Origin: Bradyrhizobium sp. cir1
GTDB lineage: Bacteria; Pseudomonadota; Alphaproteobacteria; Rhizobiales; Xanthobacteraceae
Length of the DNA stretch: 64,000 bases
Assembly: GCF_014198245.1 (NCBI RefSeq)
Contig: NZ_JACIHE010000028.1
Span: 1-64,000, forward strand
Direction: 5' to 3'
Shown here: piece by piece, positions 36,190 through 43,468 of the stretch
How the letters are laid out: each line of letters starts with the position of its first letter
Position numbering within the stretch: the stretch's first letter is position 1
Made by a program: the position numbers and the translations under genes
Notes under the pieces: generated by a model
Database searches by the model: none
The model's input: only the letters and a program-made list of their open reading frames with translations
What the model was told of the DNA's origin: nothing

Positions 36190-36507
36190 ATGCGAACAGC
36201 AGTTCTCGCGTTGATCGTAGTTGCCGGAAGCGCAATTGCCTTCCAAGCAACGGCCCAACAGCAAAAGGCCGCACCCAGTGAGCAAACCAAGGAGGAGATG
36301 CGCCGTGATGTAGACCAAGGGCTCAAGACTGGCGAGCCCAACGAGCAGATGCAGCGCGATGCGGACAAAGGGATCAAGACCCGCAACTCCGGAGAGTCCG
36401 GATACGTGGCCGACCAAGACAAGCCGGGCGCATCTGCGCATCCTCCGGGCCGACCGGGAAGTGAGCAGACCACGGGTTCGGGTGGCCAGACCAGCGCTCC
36501 GAAATAG
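36190..36507 (+). CDS. Small exported hydrophilic protein, 105 aa
   Basis: Signal peptide (MRTAVLALIVVAGSAIAFQATAQ-like, cleavage near residue 23) followed by a disordered, charged, Gln/Gly/Pro-rich chain with an internal repeat (MRRDVDQGLKTGEPNEQ and MQRDADKGIKT). The ATG at 36190 has an excellent ribosome site (GGAGGAGAAGC). No family recognised. Likely periplasmic or secreted. Confidence 0.7.
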   Translation: MRTAVLALIVVAGSAIAFQATAQQQKAAPSEQTKEEMRRDVDQGLKTGEPNEQMQRDADKGIKTRNSGESGYVADQDKPGASAHPPGRPGSEQTTGSGGQTSAPK

Positions 36508-36584
36508 AACCCTTGGCGATGCGCACTAGGCAAGCATAGAGGTTGGCAGCTTCTGGGGGAGGAGCGGAAGAGCGATCGACAGCC

Positions 36585-37373
36585 CTATCCGGGCCGACGG
36601 CCGACGATCGCATTGGCGCACGCCTCGATCGAGACACGCTCACTCGCCTCGATAGGCACCTGCTCACGAACCCGAGACTTGAGTTGCATCACGTCGGCTG
36701 ACGCCATCGTTGTAAGCATCGGAGCGAGATTGGGCGCCGCGATCGTAGTCGACCAATAGTCCTCGAAATCGTCGAAGGTTCGTCGCGTGCGAAGAACGCG
36801 CGCTTCGATGTCGGCGAAACCCGCCCCTGTCCACAGCTCATGGAGTCCTTCGGGCGTCGAGGCTTCCGCTTTCGGAGCCCGCGGTGGCGTGAACCCCATG
36901 CCTTTCATCTCGGTTATGATGGCCTCCGACGGGCCGCCGCCGCTGACGACGTCCCAAACATAGGCGGCCGCGATACCGCCCGGCCGGAGGACGCGAGCCA
37001 TTTCAGCGACGCCCCTGGCAGGGTCCGGTATGAAAAACACAACGAGCGCCATGACGGCCGCATCGAAGGTGCCATCGGCAAATGGCAATGCCATTGCATC
37101 GCCCTGTCGAAACCCCGCGACGGGTGTCGCCAGCCGCTCTCGTGCAAAGGCCAGCTGACCTTCCGAGGGATCCACGCCTTCGACGGTCATTGGGGCGCAG
37201 CGCTCGACCAGCAACTGTGTAAACGCGCCATTGCCACAACCGATGTCGACCCATCGCAAATTGGGCGGGGGCGAGAGCCAATCAATAAAGGCGCGTCCGG
37301 CCAGTCCACTCCACTTGCCCATCATCCGTTCATAGACGGCGCCGTCATCGAACCTGATCGTCGGCGCGGACAT
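36585..37373 (-). CDS. Class I SAM-dependent methyltransferase
   Basis: 262 aa. Rossmann methyltransferase motifs: motif I VDIGCGNGAFTQLL (about residue 43), VEGVDPSEGQLAFAR, GDAMALPFADGTFDAAVMALVVFF and VLRPGGIAAAYVWD, as in UbiE/Coq5-like small-molecule methyltransferases. The ATG at 37373 follows GCGAGGC. Substrate unknown. It is the second gene of the accessory block. Confidence 0.88.
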   Translation of the reverse strand: MSAPTIRFDDGAVYERMMGKWSGLAGRAFIDWLSPPPNLRWVDIGCGNGAFTQLLVERCAPMTVEGVDPSEGQLAFARERLATPVAGFRQGDAMALPFADGTFDAAVMALVVFFIPDPARGVAEMARVLRPGGIAAAYVWDVVSGGGPSEAIITEMKGMGFTPPRAPKAEASTPEGLHELWTGAGFADIEARVLRTRRTFDDFEDYWSTTIAAPNLAPMLTTMASADVMQLKSRVREQVPIEASERVSIEACANAIVGRRPG

Positions 37374-37474
37374 CGGGGGGCCTCGCTGCGTTTCGCGCGT
37401 CTCACGAAGGTCGGCTCCGACGATAACCGGACACAACCTTGGGATCAACGCTCCGATCACGTTGACGACTGTTC

Positions 37475-37533
37475 GGGGTCAAAACCCGCAACGCTCTGAT
37501 CAAGCATAAGGCTTCTGCTCAACCCCCAAAGAA
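37475..37533 (+). repeat. Direct repeat R1 (GGTCAAAACCCGCAA family)
   Basis: First of three ~60-bp direct repeats sharing GTCAAAACCCGCAA, GCTCTGATCAA and CATAAG; the others are at 39841-39906 and 41759-41824. R1 is the most diverged. Confidence 0.85.
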
Positions 37534-37719
37534 GCAAAGGCTGCCTTGGCAAGCTTGGATGGCTTGTTCTGGTCACTTTCAGGAAGCAGGCCTCGCGGTG
37601 CTCTGAGCCAAGGTCGGCCACGGGCCACAAATGGACATCGGGGTGTCAACTCAGTCTTGCCCGCTACCCGCCAGTTTGGATTCAGGTGTCTTAGTTTTTC
37701 GGCGAATGGTTGAGCCTGC
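37534..37719. other. Non-coding spacer downstream of the cupin gene
   Basis: No convincing gene in 186 bases. Apparent frames are extensions of frames antisense or shifted to the cupin gene. Confidence 0.4.
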
Positions 37720-38211
37720 CTACCTGAATTCTTGCCCATATTTGAGAGCAATCGCGTTGATCTGCTCGCGCGTGAATTGCTTTCGCGATTCACCGGGTCG
37801 GCTGCAGGTTTCGCGAAAGAAGCCATCGAGGCCGGGCGGCACCATGATCCACAGCAGAACCATTTCTTGGTCTGGACTACTGAAACCATGCCACGTGTTC
37901 TTAGGTATGAAGATCGTTCCACCTCTTTCGCAGGGGTGAGGCGTATCGTTGAGTGTGACTATGCCAGCGCCTTCCAGAACATAGAACGCTTCATCCTGTC
38001 CGAGGTGCCGGTGAACCGGAATGCCCGAGCCCTTGGGTAGCTGCTGTGTGCCCAAGCCGAAATTATTGGACCCGCTTATGGGGTCGGCCTTGATGAAGAT
38101 GTTGCCGCCATCACGATAGTGGATGAGGTGTTCACCCTGTCCGGCGCCAAGTACATAGCCGTGCGGCACCGAGCCTTGCGATCTCGTCTCGATCTCCTCG
38201 TTGTTTGGCAT
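37720..38211 (-). CDS. Cupin-domain protein
   Basis: 163 aa. Single cupin: motif 1 IPVHRHLGQDEAFYVLEG, with His, His, Glu ligands likely, and motif 2 PKNTWHGFSSPD with a His. It lacks a catalytic assignment; small cupins act as dioxygenases, isomerases or sensors. Two possible starts: ATG at 38211 preceded by GGAGCAGG, and ATG at 38223. It lies in the module between repeats R1 and R2, in line with the Fe-S protein gene upstream. Confidence 0.85.
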   Translation of the reverse strand: MPNNEEIETRSQGSVPHGYVLGAGQGEHLIHYRDGGNIFIKADPISGSNNFGLGTQQLPKGSGIPVHRHLGQDEAFYVLEGAGIVTLNDTPHPCERGGTIFIPKNTWHGFSSPDQEMVLLWIMVPPGLDGFFRETCSRPGESRKQFTREQINAIALKYGQEFR

Positions 38212-38352
38212 CACCTGCTCCATTGGCCTGGGCCTAGCAACAATTAGGGCGCGTACTCATAGGTCGTCGGCGATGTCCGCTTCGCTTCGGTACCGACTGC
38301 CTTTGTGCAACTGGAGCAAATGCCGCGATGGGCCAAAGGCGACATCAAGCTC

Positions 38353-39723
38353 TTATGACGGCGCCACACCCCGCGCGCGCGGCTCTGGGAGCGCGCCGGC
38401 CCTCAGGGGAAGCGGCTGGTCGCCAAGCAGCACCTTCATCACCACGTCACGCGCATTGCTGGGATCAAGCGAGTGCTTTGCGATCAGGTCGCTGCAATCG
38501 GCCACGATCTGGTCGGCGTCCTGCATGATCTTGAGCTCTTTGTAGCGATCATGCCGATGCAGGCCCATGCTTTCGCCAACCACTTCAAGGATATTTATGA
38601 TGCGGAATGGCCAGTCGCGCTCGTGTGCGCACAGTTCGCGATGATCGGAATGATAGACCGCGACCAGTGCATCGACGCCTGCATCGCGCGCCGCCTCAAG
38701 TTCCATGAGTTGTAATTCACGCTTGAACTTTGGGAGTACACCGACATCCACGCTCTGCAAACCCACCGCCGGCTGGTTCAGATCGACGAGTTCGATACCG
38801 GGGACCGTCGTCAGGATTTCAGCGGCGGCTTCCACGACGCCGGCCACGCCGGGATGCTTGTGCAGCGCGACCCGCATTTCGACCCTGTGCTGAAGGTGCG
38901 GCTTTAGCTGCGCCAGCCGGTCACCGAGAAAGCGCATGAACGGGCTCATCTCGAACGGGCGGGAGCCACGCTGCCGCTCGACCGTTGGCAGGATGGTTTC
39001 CGTGTACTGGACGTAGCACGACGGGCACCAGGAGATCACCTGCCCCGATTTGGTGTGCGACAGCTTTTCCATAGTACTCGAGCCCATACGACCGGCCATC
39101 TCGGCGTCCCCAGACTTGAGTTGGAGGATGCCGCAACAATGGCTCGGTCCGCCCATCACCTGGTAACTGACGCCGAGCGCATCCATGATATCGAGGGCAA
39201 GCAAGGCGATGTGCGGCGTCTTGAGCACATTGCAGCCGGTGTAAAACACGAAATCCGGCGCCTCAACGGGCGTGGAGACCGACGCCGATTTCTGACCCAG
39301 TCGTTCGAGCGCGTCCGTATCGAGTTGCAGGTGCGAAAGCACGTTCACTCCACGACTGCCGTCGCGGTACTTCTCGATACCCTGTCGGCGTCGTTCGGCA
39401 AGCTCATTGTCCGACTTCGCGATGCCAAGCCGCGCCATGCTCAGCAAGAAACGCGGATTGACGCCATAGTTGCATGCCTTGATGCATGCCCCGCTCCGCA
39501 TGCAGGATTGCGCCCATTTGCGCGACGCTTGCGGGCCGTTGCCGGTACTGACCAGTTCGAGGATGCCGCCGATGATGTCTTCGGACTTCGTATCCGAGAT
39601 GCCCGCTGGCTCAACACTCGGACAAGCCTCAACGCATTTCCCGCATCGCGTACAGGAGTCGAGCATTTCCTCGACATATTCAGCCAGGGTCGTCTCGAAT
39701 GGGATCTCGTTCATCGGCTGCAT
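38353..39723 (-). CDS. HdrD/GlpC-like (Fe-S) oxidoreductase subunit
   Basis: 456 aa. The N-terminal 4Fe-4S motif CTRCGKCVEACP is complete (Cys24, 27, 30, 34). The second reads CMRSGACIKAC, so the expected Cys77 is Ser and the cluster may be 3Fe or lost. One complete CCG domain follows (YTGCN, HCCGIL, WCPSCY); the second CCG-like half has no cysteines. Such proteins pass electrons in heterodisulfide-reductase, glycolate or glycerol-3-phosphate oxidation complexes. No catalytic partner is adjacent, so the acceptor is unknown. The start follows CTGGAG. Confidence 0.85.
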   Translation of the reverse strand: MQPMNEIPFETTLAEYVEEMLDSCTRCGKCVEACPSVEPAGISDTKSEDIIGGILELVSTGNGPQASRKWAQSCMRSGACIKACNYGVNPRFLLSMARLGIAKSDNELAERRRQGIEKYRDGSRGVNVLSHLQLDTDALERLGQKSASVSTPVEAPDFVFYTGCNVLKTPHIALLALDIMDALGVSYQVMGGPSHCCGILQLKSGDAEMAGRMGSSTMEKLSHTKSGQVISWCPSCYVQYTETILPTVERQRGSRPFEMSPFMRFLGDRLAQLKPHLQHRVEMRVALHKHPGVAGVVEAAAEILTTVPGIELVDLNQPAVGLQSVDVGVLPKFKRELQLMELEAARDAGVDALVAVYHSDHRELCAHERDWPFRIINILEVVGESMGLHRHDRYKELKIMQDADQIVADCSDLIAKHSLDPSNARDVVMKVLLGDQPLPLRAGALPEPRARGVAPS

Positions 39724-39840
39724 GACCAGCTCCAGACCTGCTGACGGATCAGCTACGTGCGGCACATGACAACTTCGGAACCTACCCCACAAATGACGAG
39801 CTGTACACGAACTGGCCGCAATCGGGATTTGTTGCCTCTG

Positions 39841-39906
39841 GGTCAAAACCCGCAATGCTCTGATCAAGCATAAGACTTTTGCTCACCCCCAGGAAGCCGA
39901 CATCGG
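39841..39906 (+). repeat. Direct repeat R2
   Basis: Second copy of the ~60-bp repeat, nearly identical to R3 through CACCCCC and then GCCGACATCGG. It lies upstream of the Fe-S protein gene, inside its longest possible frame. Confidence 0.9.
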
Positions 39907-40177
39907 ACGAGAGTGCCGCAATCTTGGAAGACCCCGGCTGGCATGCAGTGGTCGCAAAGGCCGAAACCGTCGCCAGCAGCTGCTCGCCATCACGACGGAC
40001 GCGGTCGAGCGGAGTTACTTGACAGGAGAATGGGTGCCGCGTGAACCGTAAGATGACTGATAGGGATCAACGGCTGCCTCGGTACCTTGCATAACGCTGT
40101 TCAGCTTACCTCTTGGAAGCAAACATCGCGGCACTTTGAACGAACGTCGGCAACGGGCCAGAAGCTGACGGCCGAGG
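39907..40177. other. Non-coding spacer after R2
   Basis: No convincing gene; composition is less G+C-rich than the flanking chromosome. No clear terminator. Confidence 0.4.
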
Positions 40178-40642
40178 TCAGGGTCCTCGCAGGTCTTTAA
40201 CGAGTTTTGGAAGCAATCTTCCGTCTATCGAACCAGATGGCACGAATCCGCAGTCTTCTGCGCCCATCCGTCTATAGAAGGGTGCGGCGTCCGGATCCCC
40301 CTCGATCACAAGCTCGTCGGCGCCCACACTTGCCGCCCTTCCGCAGGCCCAAAGAAAGAGAGCCCTGCCGACACCACATCTCAGCGCGGTCGGCTCAACG
40401 AAAAGCTTGAGCAAGTCGGCTTCCTTTCCAATTACCTTGACCTGCGCGACGCCAACGATCCTCCCGTGCTCTTCCGCAACGACGATCGAGGTCGATCGCA
40501 ATTCCAATGGATCAAAGGAGAGTTCGCGACGGCATGCCTCCATGAAGTCGTTGTCGTAACCCCATACTGCTTTCGACCGAAAACATAACGCTGAAAGCGC
40601 GGGTAGCTCTTCGACCGCTGGAGTTCGGATTAGGTACGGCAT
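40178..40642 (-). CDS. GNAT-family N-acetyltransferase
   Basis: 154 aa. The acetyl-CoA-binding motif region is VGVAQVKVIGKEADLLKLFVEP followed by LRCGVGRALFLWACGRAA, and the C-terminal strand region is PFYRRMGAEDCG. Acyl acceptor unknown. Sits alone in the module between R2 and R3. Confidence 0.88.
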   Translation of the reverse strand: MPYLIRTPAVEELPALSALCFRSKAVWGYDNDFMEACRRELSFDPLELRSTSIVVAEEHGRIVGVAQVKVIGKEADLLKLFVEPTALRCGVGRALFLWACGRAASVGADELVIEGDPDAAPFYRRMGAEDCGFVPSGSIDGRLLPKLVKDLRGP

Positions 40643-40843
40643 GCCGCCTCGGCTATGTTTGACTGGAGCATAGCAATTTGAGTGACCGATGTCCGCAATG
40701 GGTCATAAGCGGCCTTCAGCCGTCGTCGGCGGCCGGCTTTGGGGAAGGGCCAAATTCGGACTAGCTTTCGCGCACAGCCACTTTATGATTTGGGCGTTTT
40801 AATCGGTACTTGATCACTTTGTATTCCCCTGGGGGTCAACCGG

Positions 40844-41740
40844 ATGCCTGCCAAAAGCATTCCGACTATAGGGATCATGATTGCTGGGACTGAGCGTCCC
40901 ATTGAGGGCTTCAAGACAGGTCTCAAGGAACTCGGGCTTGTTGAAGGACAGACTGTCAGGTTCGAGCAGCGGGTTGCCAATGGCGAGCTTGCGAAGCTTC
41001 CCGCCTTTGCGGCGGAGCTGGCTAGCCTCAATGTCGATGTCATAGCATTGATTGGAGCTGTCACCGCTCGCGCTGCGCAAAAGGTGACGACTACTATTCC
41101 GATCATTTACTCGGTTGTGGTCGACCCGGTCAGCGACGGCCTCACCACAAGCATGGAAAGGCCCGGCGGCAACATGACTGGGGTGACGAGTTTCGACCCG
41201 AACCAGGCGAGGACGCACGTTGATCTGCTGCGGTCAGTTTCTCCTAAGCTCTCGCGCGTGGCAATTCTTAGCGACAGGGGCGTATCCGAGTGCATGTCCA
41301 ACAGCAACGATCAAGCCATTAGAGAGCGCGGGCTCTCTTCGCAGATTTTGCGTGTTCTCGGACCCGAACCTGATCTTGATGGAGCCTTTGCGGCGATTAA
41401 GCGAGAGCAGGCAGATGGTTTGATTGTTGTCGAAGAGCCGATCATTGGTCCGAACCGCATGCGAATCGCGCAAACGGCCGTGGCCCTGCAGCTTCCGACA
41501 ATTTTCCCGAGGGAGATGGCTGACGCAGGCGGCCTCTTCAGCTACGGCACGAGCCTCCGTACGGCCACCCGGCATATGGCACAGTACGTAAAGAACGTTC
41601 TCGATGGCGAGAAGCCGGGCGAGATGCCGATCCGTACATTGTCCGCACACGAATTGGTGGTGAACTTGCAGACCGCTGCAACACTTGGACTCACTGTGCC
41701 GGCGGACGTGCTCGACAGAGCCGTCGAGGTGATTCAATGA
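40844..41740 (+). CDS. ABC-type substrate-binding protein (PF04392 type), no export signal
   Basis: 298 aa. Type 1 periplasmic-binding-protein fold typical of the TrpX-like/PF04392 family (IPTIGIMIAGTERPIEGFKTGL; IIYSVVVDPVSDGLTTSMERPGGNMTGV; YGTSLRTATRHMAQYVKNVLDGEKPGEMPI). No signal peptide can be found after ATG 40844, so the start is wrong, the signal is lost, or the protein is cytoplasmic. No permease or ATPase gene is nearby. Codon use is less G+C-biased than its neighbours. Confidence 0.85.
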   Translation: MPAKSIPTIGIMIAGTERPIEGFKTGLKELGLVEGQTVRFEQRVANGELAKLPAFAAELASLNVDVIALIGAVTARAAQKVTTTIPIIYSVVVDPVSDGLTTSMERPGGNMTGVTSFDPNQARTHVDLLRSVSPKLSRVAILSDRGVSECMSNSNDQAIRERGLSSQILRVLGPEPDLDGAFAAIKREQADGLIVVEEPIIGPNRMRIAQTAVALQLPTIFPREMADAGGLFSYGTSLRTATRHMAQYVKNVLDGEKPGEMPIRTLSAHELVVNLQTAATLGLTVPADVLDRAVEVIQ

Positions 41741-41758
41741 AGTCTGAGTCTGCTTCGC

Positions 41759-41824
41759 GTCAAAACCCGCAATGCTCTGATCAAACATAAGACTTTTGCT
41801 CACCCCCCAAGATGCCGACATCGG
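41759..41824 (+). repeat. Direct repeat R3
   Basis: Third copy of the repeat, starting 18 bases after the solute-binding protein stop and running to 20 bases before the marR relic M1. Confidence 0.9.
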
Positions 41825-41843
41825 GACCTTGCGAGTCCGCGCC

Positions 41844-41932
41844 CTACTACGCCTGCTTGGCGTCGGCCTCTTCGCTGGTCTGGATCAGGTCGAGGCTCGC
41901 TTCGATCTTGCCGAGCAGGGTCGAGAGCGCCG
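41844..41932 (-). pseudogene. Orphan copy of the marR 3' end, copy M1
   Basis: Minus strand encodes LLGKIEASLDLIQTSEEADA followed by KQA and stop, matching the end of the MarR gene at 42817-43359. Homology with the intact locus continues a few tens of bases downstream of the stop (GCCGACATCGG against GCCGACGTCCG). Confidence 0.88.
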
Positions 41933-42012
41933 GTTTGAGGCTCAATCGGCAATTCCGGTCCGACCTTTTCTTCGGATACGTTCAGCCTCTGAGACGGGTG
42001 GCTGGAGTTGTG

Positions 42013-42756
42013 TCAACGAGTGCCGGCAGGATCCCTACAAGCAACGATATCGCGAGGAGATTTTCGAGCCGCCAGCTCCGGCGGAGAGAATACCGCCAGG
42101 TATCCTCCGTCCCCTGCGAGCTTATGTGTGGCGACCTCGCGATAGCCGACGGCAGTCAATTCGCAGCGCAAGAGCTCAATTGGCGTGCCATGCTTCGACG
42201 TCGGAAGCTCAAGATCGACAATTCCGACCCGCGCACCCTGCTTCAAGGCGGGCGCGAGATTGTAGAGGAAGGCATAGGGTTGGGCTATCTCGTGATACAT
42301 ATGCACAAGGATTGCGGCATCCAGCGAGGAAGCGGGCAGACGCGGATCGTGTGGTTCGCCGAGCGCGAATTGCACGTTCGTCAACTTCAGACGTTCTGTT
42401 CGCCTGGCGAGTTCCATGAGGTAATCCCGCGTGACGTCCTGGGCGACGACAGAGCCGGCGGGTGCGACGAGGTGCGAGAGCCTGACCGTGTGGTAGCCAT
42501 CGCCTGCTCCAATGTCGCCGACTGTCATGCCTGGTTTCAGTTCAAGCATACGTGCGATTTGACCCGCCTCATCGAGGGCATCGCGGTGCTCTTCAGCGGA
42601 GCGGCGGGGGCTGACGATTCTTGCAACAGGACGCTGTGGTGAGGGAAACTCGTTTGCAGCGACTCCAGGGGGAGCCAGATGACCTATGTCAGCGGCGTAT
42701 GCGCGAGTTGCGGCAAGCGCCACAAGGAGCATCGCTATATAAGCCAGTGCCGTCAC
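42013..42756 (-). CDS. Exported SAM methyltransferase-like protein
   Basis: 247 aa. Signal peptide at about residues 1-21 (IAMLLVALAATRAYA), then a class I methyltransferase domain (motif I VGDIGAGDGYHTVRLSHLV, SSLDAAILVHMYHEIAQP, ARVGIVDLELP). Export is odd for a SAM-dependent enzyme since SAM is cytoplasmic; this pattern does recur in predicted proteins of proteobacteria and could mean a non-SAM role. It lies in the short segment between marR relic M1 and intact marR. Confidence 0.82.
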   Translation of the reverse strand: MTALAYIAMLLVALAATRAYAADIGHLAPPGVAANEFPSPQRPVARIVSPRRSAEEHRDALDEAGQIARMLELKPGMTVGDIGAGDGYHTVRLSHLVAPAGSVVAQDVTRDYLMELARRTERLKLTNVQFALGEPHDPRLPASSLDAAILVHMYHEIAQPYAFLYNLAPALKQGARVGIVDLELPTSKHGTPIELLRCELTAVGYREVATHKLAGDGGYLAVFSPPELAARKSPRDIVACRDPAGTR

Positions 42757-42816
42757 GGCCCTACAAGCTTCCTCAACCGGACCCCAAAAAGCCGACGTCC
42801 GCGGCTCTATGAGTCC

Positions 42817-43359
42817 CTAATACGACTGCTTCGCGTCGGCCTCTTCGCTGGTCTGGATCAGATCGAGGCTCGCTTCGATCTTGCCGAGCAGGGCCGAGAG
42901 CTGCTTGCGCTCCTGCGCGGAAAGGCAGGCGAGAATCTCGTCCTCACGCCGCAGCAATTGCGGGAATAGCTCTTCGTAGAGCGCGCGGCCCTTCTTGGTC
43001 AGTTGCAGGCGGAATTCGCGGCGGTCGGCTTCGTTCTCGACGCGCTCGATGAGTTGCTCGTTGAGCAGCGTGGTGACCGCGCGGCTGATGGTCGATTTGT
43101 GCGTGCGGGTGCATTGCGAGATGTACTGCGCGCTGCAGGCATCATTGCGGAAGCCGAGCGTCGCGATGACGCGCCAGGCTGGAATGTCGAGGCCGTGGCG
43201 CTCCTGATATTCGACCGAAAGCGCGGCGCTGACTTCCGCCGCCAGCCGGTTGAGACGGAACGGAACGAACTTGAACAGATCGAGCCGCGCCTTCGGCCGC
43301 GCCAAGGCCTCGTCGGCCTGCGGTGTCTTCAGCGCGATGTCGCTGGATGTCCTCGCCAA
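42817..43359 (-). CDS. MarR-family regulator of the homogentisate operon
   Basis: 180 aa winged-helix MarR protein (VIATLGFRNDACSAQYISQCTRTHKSTISRAVTTLLNEQLIERVENEADRREFRLQLT). It is divergent from the FAD hydroxylase-DUF2783-MBL-hmgA-fahA operon with an operator-like palindrome between them, so it most likely represses that operon and is relieved by an aromatic intermediate. Its last ~27 codons are copied twice elsewhere (35911-36000, 41844-41932). Confidence 0.92.
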   Translation of the reverse strand: MARTSSDIALKTPQADEALARPKARLDLFKFVPFRLNRLAAEVSAALSVEYQERHGLDIPAWRVIATLGFRNDACSAQYISQCTRTHKSTISRAVTTLLNEQLIERVENEADRREFRLQLTKKGRALYEELFPQLLRREDEILACLSAQERKQLSALLGKIEASLDLIQTSEEADAKQSY

Positions 43360-43406
43360 GGCTGCGCTCCGAATTCCAGTTGACGGCCGGCCGGCTCCGG
43401 TTCAAA

Positions 43407-43426
43407 ATAGTTGCACATGAGACTAT
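43407..43426. promoter_or_regulatory. MarR-type operator candidate
   Basis: ATAGTTGCA-CA-TGAGACTAT, an imperfect palindrome with seven of nine arm positions paired. It has the form usual for MarR-family sites and lies midway between divergent marR and the FAD hydroxylase gene. Confidence 0.65.
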
Positions 43427-43468
43427 CTAGCAGATCAGTCGTCTTCTGACCAGAGCCGAGGTTAGTGT

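Noticed and set aside
37500..37922. 140-codon frame at the end of the cupin gene
   Set aside because: Shifted-frame shadow overlapping the cupin C-terminus; it lacks any motif.
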